The position numbers and the translations under genes were made by a program. Below the pieces are notes generated by a model. The model did not search any database. It was given only the letters and a program-made list of their open reading frames with translations, and had not been told where the DNA came from. Source: Pycnococcus provasolii (Eukaryota > Chlorophyta > Pseudoscourfieldiophyceae > Pseudoscourfieldiales > Pycnococcaceae). Taken from it: a DNA stretch of 64,000 bases. The stretch is taken from the NCBI GenBank assembly GCA_938743325.2, contig OW568888.1:1-64000 (forward strand). Direction: 5' to 3'. Shown one piece after another: positions 9,313 through 19,958 of the stretch (position 1 is the stretch's first letter; every line of letters begins with the position of its first letter).

Positions 9313-10064
9313 GGCCGGAGGTTGGTTTCTGCGCGTGCGTTGGCGACTTGGCGACTTGGCGTTGGCGTGGCGTGCGAGAGGGAGAGGGAGAGGGAGGGGA
9401 GGGGAAGCAGGTTCCTCCTCATCGGGGGGCAGCTTGTCGAGCACGCGCAAAAGACCATTCCGGGTACCCGGGTAGGGTAGTGGGACAACGACAGGTGAGT
9501 CAGTGGGACAGGGAGTCAGGGAAGGGCGCTTCATTTCATTGCCGGGTTCATCATTTCCCCCTTGGAAATGGGAAGGCCCTGTCCCAGACTCCCCGTTGCG
9601 CTGTCCCACGCAGCCGCAACCTCCGCCCCCCCCCGGGGCCACCCCCACGGGAGCCGGTGGAGGGTGTGGGGCAAGGGGGCCGATCATCGAGGCAGCCGCC
9701 ACGCTAGGGCTTCGCTTGTCATCGACTCAATTATAGGGGTTTGGGCACGCTCAACCTTGCCCCAAGCTCCAAGGCCTCTCTGCGAGCAGCCTTGGGAATA
9801 AAGTGTGGGTTGCCGGCACACGCGTGCAAAGGCAAGGCGCAAGCAGCCTTCGAGAGGAACACATATGCTGCAGGCAACGACGCGTGAACGTGAACAGCGC
9901 AGCGAGAATATCGAACGACTACCACAAAGATAACGCAGCGAACAGCGGCACTGTTCATCAAGGGGAAAAAAAGTACGATAGATAGTTCGCGAACGTTACC
10001 AAAACTAAAACAGGGAATCGTGTAACGCCAACGAATCGACAACGAAACAGTAGCTTCTTGACCG
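9313..10064. other. Gene-free stretch
   Basis: This is the upstream region of SPFH protein 2, with purine-rich (9368-9408) and C-rich (9600-9660) tracts. Open frames on both strands are compositionally driven and I find none convincing. Confidence 0.45.
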
Positions 10065-10507
10065 TCACCGGGCACTGCCACGCATATTGCCGCCAAGCGA
10101 CGCGATGAAGTCGCTTCCCAACGCCACATCGCGGCTGTACGCAGGGCCGTGGTTGACGTACTTGCCAGCGTGCTCGCTCGACCACGTCTTCGCAAGAGCC
10201 GAAACAGCACTCTCAGGTTGAAATGACTCGACGCCTCTTCCCATCACCTGTATGATTTTCGTTTCAACGGAGCGGTTAGAGTGAGTTGCAAGTTCGAGGA
10301 AGGCGTCCACACACCCCGCCAGCCCGAGGCGGTTTTCAACACCTCTGCGCGCGCGCCCTTCTGATCTAAGCTTGGGAGGGAACGCTAAGTGCAAACATAT
10401 GAACCTTAGGCGTTGTCTTAACGCACCTTTGCGAACGAGGGTGATGGCACGCCGGTCTCCAAGAAGCTATTCGGCTTTGTTGCCTTGCCAGCCATCCCGA
10501 GTGACAT
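10065..10507 (-). CDS. Candidate two-exon small protein, unknown
   Basis: Tentative. The ATG at 10507 starts 27 codons (MSLGMAGKATKPNSF...) that stop at a GTGCGT donor. A 56-bp intron (10371-10426), with the pyrimidine-rich CGTTCCCTCCCAAG acceptor, joins in phase to a 101-codon frame ending at 10065. That frame has balanced composition (for example CVDAFLELATHSNRSVETK and GPAYSRDVALGSDFIASL), unlike the low-complexity frames around it. The product would be about 128 aa. No family was recognised. It could instead be a chance frame. Confidence 0.35.
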
Positions 10508-12425
10508 GACGACGCTGACAGGTGATTCGACAGGGGACTGATGTGTCTCGCGTAACTGTGCAGGGACGGGGACCAGGGGACTGGTCCCTGCGGGGGCCTG
10601 GGACTGGGAGCACCTACTGGGAGCCTCCTAGGTGGGAGCCTCCTAGGTGGGAGCCTCCTGGGAGCCTCCTGGGAGCCTCCTGGGAGGGAGCCTCCGAGGC
10701 TCCGAGACGAGAGAGGCGAGACTTGGGAGACGATCAGACGAGGTTGTCTCATTCCTTCAGAAGAGTGATGGCAGTGATGTTAACCGGACAGGGGATTTAT
10801 TTGGTCAGTCGTCGACTATGATTTTGGCCTGCACCGTAGGGTAAAAGTTACCTGTGGTGTTTGGGCAAGTCTCTTGAATGGTCAATACGCCGCCAGCCAA
10901 CAGCGTTCTTGAATCGCCGTTTGCGTTTGATTCAAGAATGCAGTGGTGCAGTGCAAGCCAGCACCAAACCAACAAGGGATACGAGACGAGAGACGGAGAG
11001 AGGTGCGCCGTCAAGGCGAAAACGACCTGCGTCAAAGCGTCAAAGCGTCAAGGCGTAGGCGAGGTGCGAGGTGGAGGCGAGAGGGGGCGGAAGGGAGGGA
11101 AGGGGGAGGGGAAAGCCGAGGGAAGGTCCCGTGCTTTGAGGCTGTTGGGAGTTGGTTCCGAGCACGAAGTAGTCTCAGGGCCGGTGTACGATGGGTGCAT
11201 CAATCTCTCGTAGTGGACTGACTTGACTGGTGGAGTCCTGATCCCAGACTCTTGTGTCTGTTCGCTGACCGCCTGTTGCCTGTGCGGAAGCCTGTGCTGG
11301 CCGCTGGGGACTGGGGAGACGAGACTCCCGTGTCGTTTGTTCCCCTCCCTCCCTCCCCCCCTCCCTCCGGCAAAGCCTCCCCCAACAGCCGGTCCCAACA
11401 GCTCTGATGGTCCTCCCCTCCCCCCCCTCCCCCGGCTGGCGGGGTCCTCCCCTCAAAAACAACTCGACGGCTCCATTGACCATCGAAACCGACAAAGCGT
11501 CGTCAACGCTCCCGCAACCAGTCAACCGAACTCAGCCATTCCAAGCAACGCGCAGACGCACGACGAGCACTCACGCACTCCACGCCCTACGACCATACGC
11601 CGCCACCGCGCTAACACATTAAGAGGTACGTTGCACCGGAAAACTCACACCAACGCGCTCCCAAACGCGCCTTTGACCGGCGCGAAGGGTGGGGGGGGGG
11701 ACGAAGGGAACGCATAGTGGTGGCGAGGCGATGATCACCGATGACGACAAGCTGAGCACGAAGTGCAGCTCCTGGCAAGGGCTGCAGGCTGTGGCGTGAC
11801 GAATCCTGGCCGTGTGCAAGGTGCTCACGCAGTTGGCACCGTGAGTTGGGCCACACACCCTAGCGCACCCTGGCCGACGACCCGGTCAGAGCCGGTGCAC
11901 CACGGGCTGGCCCAACGAGGGTTGTGTGCATCTCAACGACGAACCGTTGACTTGCCTTGCGCTCAGCCAGTCACAAGCACACCGGGCGAAAATACTGCCG
12001 CGAGCACGATCTCATGCCGCGTTGACGGCACGTGGTTGACCGTGAATGCGGCATCACCGGAACCTTGACCGGCTTGCTTTCCTCTTCGACCCAAGTGGAA
12101 GTGTGCACTGGATTGCGACGCCTGCTTGCGTCAACTGATATCAGGGTTTGGGCGTTGCATACCACGACAACGAATTGGTCAGCGTCCACGCGCCCATCCA
12201 CGCCCCACGACTGTTCAACGGGCCGGACCGCGGGCGTGGTCAACGTCGCCATGGTCGTGGACCTCGACCGGGGTTTGGAGAGGGGGAGGGGTGACGGACT
12301 CCGACGCACTTCGCAGAAAGACTAACGCGACACAAACACACACACATACACACACTTGCACACTTTACTGTTACCAGCACCACGCAAACACACGCAGAGT
12401 CAAGCTGCCGAGGAAAGCTTGAACG
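10508..12425. other. Long gene-poor region upstream of the CXC-WRKY gene
   Basis: Almost 2 kb without a credible gene. It contains a GGGAGCCTCCT minisatellite (10618-10700), a purine-rich tract (11060-11125), CT-rich tracts (11340-11450) and a CA run (12330-12360). Its 3' end presumably includes the promoter and 5' UTR of the gene at 12426. Confidence 0.5.
10618..10700. repeat. Minisatellite based on GGGAGCCTCCT
   Basis: Tandem units of GGGAGCCTCCTAGGT and the shorter GGGAGCCTCCT repeat about seven times. GGAG...CTCC is self-complementary, so each unit can fold into a small hairpin. Confidence 0.85.
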
Positions 12426-15122
12426 ATGGAGGAACAGCAGCAGAACGAGAATGAACGCACCGACACGACCCCAGCGCCTTCACCGCCACGACCACGGCCC
12501 GTGTCGTTGCTGGGTGGCGGCGGTGCGCCATATACGCCGCCAACCCCTTTCGCTCGTGTGACGGACATGGAACTCGACGGAGCAGCTGAGCCGGCCAGTG
12601 CGGTGGCTCCGGAACCTCGAGACGTGCCAGCGAGAGCCGACGACTATACGGAAGAACCGAAGGCTTTCAAAGTGCTTCGCACCGAGGACGTCGCTAGCGA
12701 TTTCGACGCGCCGAAAGATGTCACTTTGCCTGCCCCTGCACCCATGGAGACTGCTGAGGTCGATGACGACGACGACGCGAAGGCTGATGCTCAGGTCTGC
12801 GAGGGCAACTCGCTGCCCCCGGAGGCTCCCCCGCCGACGGTCGTGGCCATGAACACCGAGGGCGAGCGACAGGAACACATAGTGTCCGTCTCCGACATTC
12901 CCTCCAATGGTACGCTGAACTCCAAAGAGCATGGGCACAAATCAGACGATGACGAGAATGGCGGTGGTGATGACAGCGCCGCCGCTCCAGCAGACATCGC
13001 CTTCTCGAACGATGAACAGGAGATGACCGGTACTCGAAAAGCTGAACTCGGCTCGGCCACCGCGGCCGGAGCAAAGGAAGCCATCGCCGCCGTTGCTACC
13101 ACGCCATCGACGATGCACATGCCACCACCGCCACCACCGCCTCCACCGCCATCCAAACTAGCGACAAACCACCCGCCGCCGCCTCCACCGCTTTCCCAAC
13201 CGCCTCCACCTCCACCGCCGCCACCACGTGCCTCTCACCACCCTTCTCTTCCCGTACCGCCTCCACCTCCACCGCCTCTGCCACGCGCGGCTGGCGCATC
13301 GGGCAGCATTTCGATGACCATCAGTGGCAGCGGCGTGAATGTTTCGACCCTTGCAGACATGGCGGCCGTGACCTCTGCTGATGTGGACGGCGCCGTTCTG
13401 AAGCGTGCGCGACTCTTAGTAGCAAGCCTCCCTTCGCCGGCGTCGCTGAAGGCTGCCGGGCAGAATCCGAACACGTGCAACACGAAGCGTGCCCCGACGG
13501 GACCTAAGCGGTGCACGTGCAAGAAGAGCCGCTGTCTGAAGCTTTACTGCGAGTGCTTTGCCGGCGGAGAGTACTGCGGGGTTGCATGCCAATGCGTCTC
13601 ATGCATGAACACCGTCGAGCACAAGGCGCAGGTTGAGCTTGCCAAAGAGCAGGTTCTCGCGCGCACGCCAGGTGCGTTTGCCCCGAAAGTTGTCGTGACA
13701 GGCAAGGCGGGCAACGACGGCTCCTCCGACGGCGACGGCGACGAGCTCGCTCACAAGAGAGGGTGCAGGTGCCGACGCAGCCACTGCCTTAAGAAGTACT
13801 GCGAGTGCTTCCAAAGCGGTGTGAAGTGCTCGAAACTCTGCAAATGCGTCGAGTGTCTGAATGGAGGCTCGAACACGGGCGGTGGACCAGACGCCGCGGC
13901 GATGGCAGCCGCGGTTCGTGCCGTGGCAGCAGCGAAGGTGTTCGCGACCGCCCAGAGCCTCTCCGGCCAAACCACGATGGAGTACTCTCGCCAGATTTCA
14001 TCGGCAACGGAGGATGCGCAGCGCCTCGTGCTCTGTCGTCCACCAGCTCTTGTGCTTGGCCAGCCCAAGAATGCCGGTGCATCTCCTCCCATGTTCATGA
14101 ATGCGGATGGCTCGAAGGTGACTGACGCGGCGGGTGCAGGCACGATGAACTTTGCACCCACGCCCGGTCCCGCGGATGGAGAGACGGACACGCCTGTGAC
14201 ATGTGGTAGTCAGATTGGGTTCCCGCTTCTGCTTGATGCGAAGTTGCTCGGATCGCACCCCAGCCTGAGCCGTCTGGGCAGCATGAATGGCAGCGACAGC
14301 GTGCGTGGCAGCCCCGGCGGTGCGTCTGCGCGTGGCACGGAAGGTGACATTGGCGGCGACGGCTACCGCTGGCGAAAGTACGGCCAGAAGCTCGTCGGCG
14401 CCGAGGGAATCAAGCGAAGCTACTACAAGTGTGTCGTGGAAGGTTGCCCCGCGCGTAAGCACGTCGAACGTCTGGCAGCGGACACGGGTGCAGGCGTGCC
14501 GTCTGTGGCGTACGATGGCCAGCATACGCACCCGCCGCCCGCTGGTGGTCGCACGCCATCGGACAACCCAGCTGGTGGCATGGCTGGGGCGGACTTCCGG
14601 CGCTCGGCATTCTTTGGCGTGGCTTCGCCGCGCAGCGCGAATGTCAATCTTCCAGCGCCACCGCCGCCGAGCACGCCCGCTCCACCAAGCCCCATTGCCT
14701 CGCCGAGGAAGACGACGTCAACGAAGAAGATGCCGAAGGGCATTCCTGGACCGCCGCCGCTTGTGGAGGCGGGTGGCGATGTTACCTGCGACCTGGACGC
14801 CGTGGAAGCTCTCATCTCGCTCGGGCTTGCTCCGCCTTCCACGGCAAAGAAGGCTGCCGCTCGCAAGCTCGAGCTCGAGGATGAGGGTGCATTTGATGAC
14901 GCTGATATGGGCAAGGAAGTGATGCTGAATCACCCCCTTCGGCGTGGACTTGATTTCACCTGGGCGAGACGTCAGCAGCGTTCTGTGCGCGGGCGTGGAG
15001 TCGCCGCGAAATCAGATGCGGGTGGTGGCGACGACTCTGCAGCTGCTGCGGCTTCAGCTCCGGCGATGGCGGTGGCTGCTGTGCCAGCGTCTGCGCCTGC
15101 TGTGGTGTCCATGGCAGTTTGA
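12426..15122 (+). CDS. CXC (tesmin/TSO1-like) plus WRKY fusion transcription factor
   Basis: An 898-aa predicted nuclear DNA-binding protein from the ATG at 12426. The N-terminal ~330 residues are acidic and proline-rich. Two cysteine-rich CXC repeats follow: RCTCKKSRCLKLYCECF at about 360-400 and GCRCRRSHCLKKYCECF at about 444-480, the paired layout of CRC/TSO1/LIN54 proteins. A single WRKY domain lies at about 645-705, with intact WRKYGQK, a C-x4-C pair (CVVEGC) and a terminal H-x-H (QHTHP). CXC proteins bind CHR-type elements and WRKY domains bind W-boxes, so this protein could read two different sites. The C-terminus is Ala/Pro-rich. I know both domains separately, but not this combination as a standard architecture. 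The frame is continuous through both, so it is not an artefact of joining exons. Confidence 0.92.
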   Translation: MEEQQQNENERTDTTPAPSPPRPRPVSLLGGGGAPYTPPTPFARVTDMELDGAAEPASAVAPEPRDVPARADDYTEEPKAFKVLRTEDVASDFDAPKDVTLPAPAPMETAEVDDDDDAKADAQVCEGNSLPPEAPPPTVVAMNTEGERQEHIVSVSDIPSNGTLNSKEHGHKSDDDENGGGDDSAAAPADIAFSNDEQEMTGTRKAELGSATAAGAKEAIAAVATTPSTMHMPPPPPPPPPPSKLATNHPPPPPPLSQPPPPPPPPPRASHHPSLPVPPPPPPPLPRAAGASGSISMTISGSGVNVSTLADMAAVTSADVDGAVLKRARLLVASLPSPASLKAAGQNPNTCNTKRAPTGPKRCTCKKSRCLKLYCECFAGGEYCGVACQCVSCMNTVEHKAQVELAKEQVLARTPGAFAPKVVVTGKAGNDGSSDGDGDELAHKRGCRCRRSHCLKKYCECFQSGVKCSKLCKCVECLNGGSNTGGGPDAAAMAAAVRAVAAAKVFATAQSLSGQTTMEYSRQISSATEDAQRLVLCRPPALVLGQPKNAGASPPMFMNADGSKVTDAAGAGTMNFAPTPGPADGETDTPVTCGSQIGFPLLLDAKLLGSHPSLSRLGSMNGSDSVRGSPGGASARGTEGDIGGDGYRWRKYGQKLVGAEGIKRSYYKCVVEGCPARKHVERLAADTGAGVPSVAYDGQHTHPPPAGGRTPSDNPAGGMAGADFRRSAFFGVASPRSANVNLPAPPPPSTPAPPSPIASPRKTTSTKKMPKGIPGPPPLVEAGGDVTCDLDAVEALISLGLAPPSTAKKAAARKLELEDEGAFDDADMGKEVMLNHPLRRGLDFTWARRQQRSVRGRGVAAKSDAGGGDDSAAAAASAPAMAVAAVPASAPAVVSMAV

Positions 15123-15464
15123 GAAAGTTTGTGAAAAAAATTTGGATGGATGAAATTGAGGTGATTGACAACTGGAGTGAAGCAAGGAAGGAAAAAAAAA
15201 GTGCCATGCGCCATACAAGACGATACCGGCGTGCTTGGGAGACACACTGATTTTTTTCGTTTTCTGTGCTTCAAGAGGAATTTGAGAGGTAAAGTATTTG
15301 CGTTTTATTTATGATAGATCTATGGATGTTCTTATCCCATCAATCCCATGAATACCACCCCCGCCTCCGATGTGAATGTGAATGGTGTGAATGGACAGCC
15401 GTTGGACAAAGTAAAGTACACTCCATTACTTTTCAAATAAGCGGCCGTTGCTCTCTCTGTGTCT

Positions 15465-16483
15465 CTATGAGGAACCACGTCCGAAACGGCTCGATAACGA
15501 AGCCTCGTTGCGCAAACGCTGCCGTTGATCGGGTGCCGCCCGATCTGATCCTAGGTCGTTATCCCGATCCCAGCTACGCCACTCCCAATCACCTGGGGAG
15601 CGTTGTTGTTGTTGTTCCTGCTGCTGCTGCTGCTGCCCCATGCGACGTTGATGCATTTCAACCATGCTTGGCTGCGACTCGCGCGAAGGTACTACTACAG
15701 GTTGAGCACGCGATGGCCCAACATCCGAGGCGCGTTGGGAAAAATTCGCTCGTCCCAACGCGTTTGTAGCCTGCGGTTGGTCATGGGACCGTTGTGCAAA
15801 CAACGATCCCATGATTCCCGCATCGTCTGTAAGCCACGACTCGCGCTGCATGCCTTGCGGCGGCTCGACGCGAGGCGGTGCTCCAGCCAAGGCTACAAGA
15901 TTGCGATCCATTGATGATGACGTCCCCTTGAGAATTCGCCAACGTGCCGCCTCCGTCATACGAGCCGCGTCTTCCACAGCCATTTTCCGAATTTTGACGT
16001 CGTCCAGGCGCGCATCGTATGCCGCACGCGCAGCCTCGTCAGCAAGCGTCTCGTTCGCCTTCTTCGCGAGCTCAAACGCCTCCCTCGCTCTCTCGTGCGA
16101 GCATTTGTCAGGATGCAAGAGCAGACTCGCCTTGCGGAACGCGCGACGCACATCCGACACTCCAGTGAGCTGCTGCCGAGACACGCCAAGCACGTCGTAC
16201 CAGTTCGGTGGGAGTGCACCTTTTGCGTCGCTTTGAGGCTTCAATGCGGACCTTTGGGCAACTTCAATGACGCGATTGACCTCGCGGACTCTCTTTGCGT
16301 CGTTTGGCATCAACGACGCCATTTCGTCCGAGTCGTACGCCAAGTCCGAAGGGGGCAAGGCTGGTCCAACGTCGTCGTCGTCGTCGTCACTACCACCTTC
16401 CGCCGTTGCCGTTGCCGCCGCCTGAGCAAGCTGCTCACGTGTTGGCATCATTGGACCCGACGGCCGCGAACGTTGCTGTTGTA

Positions 16484-16526
<43 letters not shown>

Positions 16527-16655
16527 ATGGCCGTCGCCGTCATCGCCGTCGTGCCTGCTGCGCTTGCGCCTGCGTCGGTGGTGGTGGCGGTGCTCCTCGC
16601 CGCCGTGCCTGTGCCTGTGCCTGTGCCTGTGGTGGCGGTCGTGGTCGTCGGCCAT
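15465..16655 (-). CDS. J-domain (DnaJ-like) protein with GPALPP motif, probably nuclear
   Basis: A 396-aa protein from the ATG at 16655. The N-terminus is His/Arg-rich (HRHRHRHRHGGEEHRHHH), then a Glu-Gln repeat from a GAGCAG microsatellite. An acidic patch leads into VGPALPP, a motif typical of nuclear, splicing-associated proteins. The J-domain is central: WYDVLGVS, RRAFRKASLLLHPDKC with the HPD tripeptide that stimulates Hsp70, then AFELAKKANETLADEAARAAYD. The C-terminus is Gln/Arg-rich. The layout resembles spliceosome-associated J proteins (DNAJC8-like) more than DnaK co-chaperones with zinc fingers. The subfamily assignment is inference. Confidence 0.85.
16482..16526. repeat. GAGCAG hexanucleotide repeat (Glu-Gln tract)
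   Basis: About seven tandem hexamers inside the J-domain gene encode an alternating Gln-Glu tract on the minus strand. The same hexamer is expanded in the unrelated gene at 48528. Confidence 0.9.
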
Positions 16656-17021
16656 TGGGCGAATGACGTCTCGCCAACCCCTGGTCTGAGAGACCTGTCT
16701 GAGAGGATGATTAGTTTTCCCACGACGGGGATCCGTTATTGACTGTAGATCCGCAAACCCCCAAAAAAAGTCCCCTGGGGATCCCGGTCGAGCACATGCT
16801 TTTATCGAAAGATACAATGGCGTGATTGACATTGTAGAGACCACACCCACCAAGCCATTTGTTCGCATGGGGGCACGTCGGTGTTGGTCTCTTCAGACGA
16901 AACTTCCTAGCATGGGAGATCCCGGCGGATCATCATGCAGCACTACTACTTTCAATACGGTCGAATCAGGGCGTGGGTTTTGTTTCGATTGTTATAAAAA
17001 CCACAGTTCTTTTATACAGAT
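16656..17021. other. Intergenic stretch upstream of the J-domain gene
   Basis: No gene is supported. The open frame crossing it has only a GTG start and no recognisable protein until the mTERF-like segment. Confidence 0.4.
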
Positions 17022-17220
17022 CTCAAAGCAACCGGGGCTATTCACCTGCAGCGTCGAGAACAATTTGAAGCCAACCGTCGCGTACTTGAAAAGCATCGGA
17101 TTGCGAGTTGAGCAGATCGCAAAGCAACCGAAGCTTTTCACCTTGAGCGTCGAGAACAATTTGAAGCCAACCGTCGCGTACTTGAAAAGCATCGGATTGC
17201 GAGATGAGCAGATCGCCCAT
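17022..17220 (+). pseudogene. mTERF-repeat gene fragment
   Basis: The translated segment contains two adjacent 32-residue mTERF motifs of the form KQPxLFTxSVENNLKPTVAYLKSIGL. They come from a 96-bp tandem DNA repeat that is nearly identical between copies. mTERF proteins regulate transcription and RNA in mitochondria and plastids and normally contain many such repeats. Here only about two remain, with no upstream ATG-initiated frame of the right kind and unrelated sequence after 17220. The open frame (about 16822-17436) is therefore best read as a relic or a misplaced exon. The near-identity of the two units suggests recent duplication or gene conversion. Confidence 0.6.
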
Positions 17221-17606
17221 GCGCAATCGCCTGATATTTGCCGTGGAACAACAATGGGAACGATCCCATACGAACGATGGCGCTGGCGTGGTGGCCGACG
17301 ATGGCGCTACTATTGGCAGAGACTCAAGGACGACCCCTACATAATATTCCCCACGCCTGGCGGCAAAAGCTTTTGTGTACAAATGAAGTTCTTCTACGGC
17401 AGCAAGTTACATGCATGTTCACTTTGGACGTCATGATACTAAATTTAAACGATATAGAGTAGTGCACTGTGCGGGACTACTCTCATATCACTCCAAACCC
17501 CAAAAATGGTGTCACCCCAACACAGGCCTATGTGAATAATTATAATTATAAGTCCAGAAAGGGAAAGTAGCAAAAGTCCTTCATTCAATTAAAACTCCCT
17601 GACTTC
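17221..17606. other. Intergenic stretch 3' of LeuC-LeuD
   Basis: The region contains the tail of the open frame after the mTERF motifs and an AT-rich section at 17500-17600. Nothing else was recognised. Confidence 0.4.
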
Positions 17607-19958
17607 TTAATTTGGAACCCAACCACCGATACCATCGAGCCAAGGCATGGTCTCGCTGCGTACGCGCTCGAATGCGTCAATCTTGCTCCCCTTCTGCAGA
17701 GTCAAGCCGATGTCATCCAAGCCATTCAGCAGGCAGTGCTTGCGGAACGCGTCGACGTCAAATGCGTACTCTTCGCCACCCGCGCGAACCACCTGTGCCT
17801 CCAAATCCACCTCGAACGCGTTGTCCTCCTTCTGCGCCTCGGCCATGAGCTTTCGCACGGCTTCCTCGGGAAGCTGCACGGGCAGCATGCCATTCTTGAA
17901 GCAGTTGTTGAAAAATATGTCCGCAAAGCTCGTGGAGATGACGCACCGAATGCCAAAGTCGTTGATTGCCCACGGAGCATGCTCACGGCTACTTCCACAT
18001 CCGAAGTTATCACCAGCCACCATGATGCACGAGCTACGGTAGGGTTCCTGGTTCAGCACAAAGTCGGACTTCTCGTCTCCCGTCGACGGGTCGTAGCGAA
18101 GCTCGTAGAATGCGCTCACGCCAAGTCCAGATCGCTGGATCGTCTTCAGGAACTGCTTGGGAATGATCATGTCCGTGTCAACATTCTGAATGTCGAGAGG
18201 TGCCGCACGGCCGCTCAGCACCGTGAACGTGGGAATGCCTCCCGCGGCTGCCGAATCCGAATCTGCCGAGGGGGCTGCGGATGCAGCGGCTTGTGATGCG
18301 GCTGACCCACCCGAGGGTGTGGCAGCCTCCACCGGAGTCAAGAACGCCTTGGCATCCGTCTCAGCGAATGCTTTCTCGTCCACGCCTTGGAGGTTGCGAA
18401 TGTCCGTGAGCGTGCCAGTCACCGCCGCGGCGGCAGCCATCGCCGGCGAGCACAGGTGTGTTCGCCCTCCGTTGCCCTGTCGACCCTCGAAGTTGCGGTT
18501 GGACGTCGACGCGCATCGTTCCTGCGGCTCGAGGCGATCGGGATTCATGCCAAGGCACATCGAGCACCCAGGCTCACGCCAGTCGAAGCCAGCCTCCTTG
18601 AACACAACGTCAAGGCCTTCCTTCTCCGCCTGCTGCTTGACGAGGCCACTGCCTGGGACGACCATCGCAGCCTTGACGTTTGCAGCCACCTTGCGTCCCT
18701 TGGCAACCGCGGCGGCGGCGCGCAGGTCTTCGATGCGTGCGTTCGTGCAGCTTCCAATGAACACCTTGTCCACTGGAACGCCGTCGAGCGGCGTATTCGG
18801 CTCGAGGCCCATGTACGCGAGAGCACGCTCGATCGCCGCGCGACGCTGCTCGTTCGTCTCCTTCGCGGGATCGGGCACCACGCCGGTGATGGGTGCCGTG
18901 TCCTGCGGGCTCGTTCCCCAAGTGATTGTTGGCACGATGTCGCTCGAGGGGATCACCACCTCCGTGTCGTACGACGCGCCGTCGTCGGTCGCGAGGCTGC
19001 GCCAGTACGACACCGCGCGATCCCACGTCTCGCCCGACGGCGCGAGAGGCCGTCCTTTCAGGTACTCGAACGTCACGTCGTCGGGTGCGACAAGGCCGGC
19101 ACGCGCCCCCGCCTCGATGGCCATGTTGCACATCGCCATGCGGCTCTCCATGGACATGCCACGCACCCCCTCGCCGCAGAACTCAATCACGCTTCCCGTG
19201 CCGCCTGCGGTTCCGATGATGCCAATGACGTGCAGCACGACATCTTTCGACGTGACTCCCGGCGCGAGAGGCCCGTCGACGAGCACGCGCATGTTCTTGG
19301 ACTTCTTCTGCAGGATGGTCTGCGTCGCAAGCACGTGCTCCACCTCCGACGTTCCGATGCCGAACGCGAGCGCGCCAAACGCGCCGTGCGTGGACGTGTG
19401 GCTGTCTCCGCACACGCATATCGATCCAGGCAGCGTGAATCCCTGCTCGGGTCCGATGACGTGCACGATGCCCTGCCTCGCGTCGTCGAGTCCAAAGTAC
19501 GTGACGCCAAACTCGCTCACGTTGCTCTGCAGCGCAAGCACCTGCGTGCGGCTGTCCTCCTCGTCGATGAACGTCTCCACGTTCTTGAAGGACGATCGGT
19601 CGCTCGTGGGAACGTTGTGGTCCGTGGTTGCGAGCGTGCAGTCCGTTCTTCGCACGGGCCGTCCCGCCGTGCGCAGTCCCTCGAACGCCTGCGGCGACGT
19701 GACTTCGTGCACGAGGTGTCTGTCAACGTACAGGAGCGCGGTACCGTCGTCGGACGCGTCGACGAGGTGGTCGTCGAAGATTTTGTCGTAGAGCGTGCGT
19801 GGCGAGGTCGCCGCGAGGGCGCTAATGACCGGTCTCGAGCACGAGGAGGAGGAGTACGCTCCTGGCCGTGCGTGGCTGCGAAAGAAAGAGGGTGGTTTGC
19901 CGCCGCCGCTCTTGTTCAGGCGCTGCTGCCATTGGAGTGGTCGGGCTGACGTTGCCAT
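17607..19958 (-). CDS. 3-isopropylmalate dehydratase, fused large and small subunits (LeuC-LeuD)
   Basis: A 783-aa enzyme that isomerises 2- to 3-isopropylmalate in leucine synthesis. The ATG at 19958 ([16 protein letters not shown]) starts a basic, Ser-rich leader of about 55 residues, consistent with plastid or mitochondrial import. The LeuC part runs from [10 protein letters not shown] to about 515. It contains [19 protein letters not shown] and the 4Fe-4S cysteine ligands in GSCTNAR (about 403) and CSMCLGM (about 464 and 467). An Ala/Ser-rich linker leads to LeuD, with [14 protein letters not shown] and [16 protein letters not shown]. Plants and most bacteria use two separate subunits. 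The fused form is the fungal Leu1 arrangement, so finding it in an apparent alga is notable. Confidence 0.95.
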   Translation of the reverse strand: MATSARPLQWQQRLNKSGGGKPPSFFRSHARPGAYSSSSCSRPVISALAATSPRTLYDKIFDDHLVDASDDGTALLYVDRHLVHEVTSPQAFEGLRTAGRPVRRTDCTLATTDHNVPTSDRSSFKNVETFIDEEDSRTQVLALQSNVSEFGVTYFGLDDARQGIVHVIGPEQGFTLPGSICVCGDSHTSTHGAFGALAFGIGTSEVEHVLATQTILQKKSKNMRVLVDGPLAPGVTSKDVVLHVIGIIGTAGGTGSVIEFCGEGVRGMSMESRMAMCNMAIEAGARAGLVAPDDVTFEYLKGRPLAPSGETWDRAVSYWRSLATDDGASYDTEVVIPSSDIVPTITWGTSPQDTAPITGVVPDPAKETNEQRRAAIERALAYMGLEPNTPLDGVPVDKVFIGSCTNARIEDLRAAAAVAKGRKVAANVKAAMVVPGSGLVKQQAEKEGLDVVFKEAGFDWREPGCSMCLGMNPDRLEPQERCASTSNRNFEGRQGNGGRTHLCSPAMAAAAAVTGTLTDIRNLQGVDEKAFAETDAKAFLTPVEAATPSGGSAASQAAASAAPSADSDSAAAGGIPTFTVLSGRAAPLDIQNVDTDMIIPKQFLKTIQRSGLGVSAFYELRYDPSTGDEKSDFVLNQEPYRSSCIMVAGDNFGCGSSREHAPWAINDFGIRCVISTSFADIFFNNCFKNGMLPVQLPEEAVRKLMAEAQKEDNAFEVDLEAQVVRAGGEEYAFDVDAFRKHCLLNGLDDIGLTLQKGSKIDAFERVRSETMPWLDGIGGWVPN

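Noticed and set aside
9313-12425. Protein-coding frames in the GC-rich gap, such as 11223-11717
   Set aside because: Pro/Arg/Ser-rich low-complexity text with no start context, domain or splice support.
18190-19949. Two long plus-strand open frames (533 and 520 codons) antisense to LeuC-LeuD
   Set aside because: GC-rich third positions keep antisense frames open. Their composition (Arg/His or Ser/Pro-rich) mirrors the sense codons, and no domain is visible.
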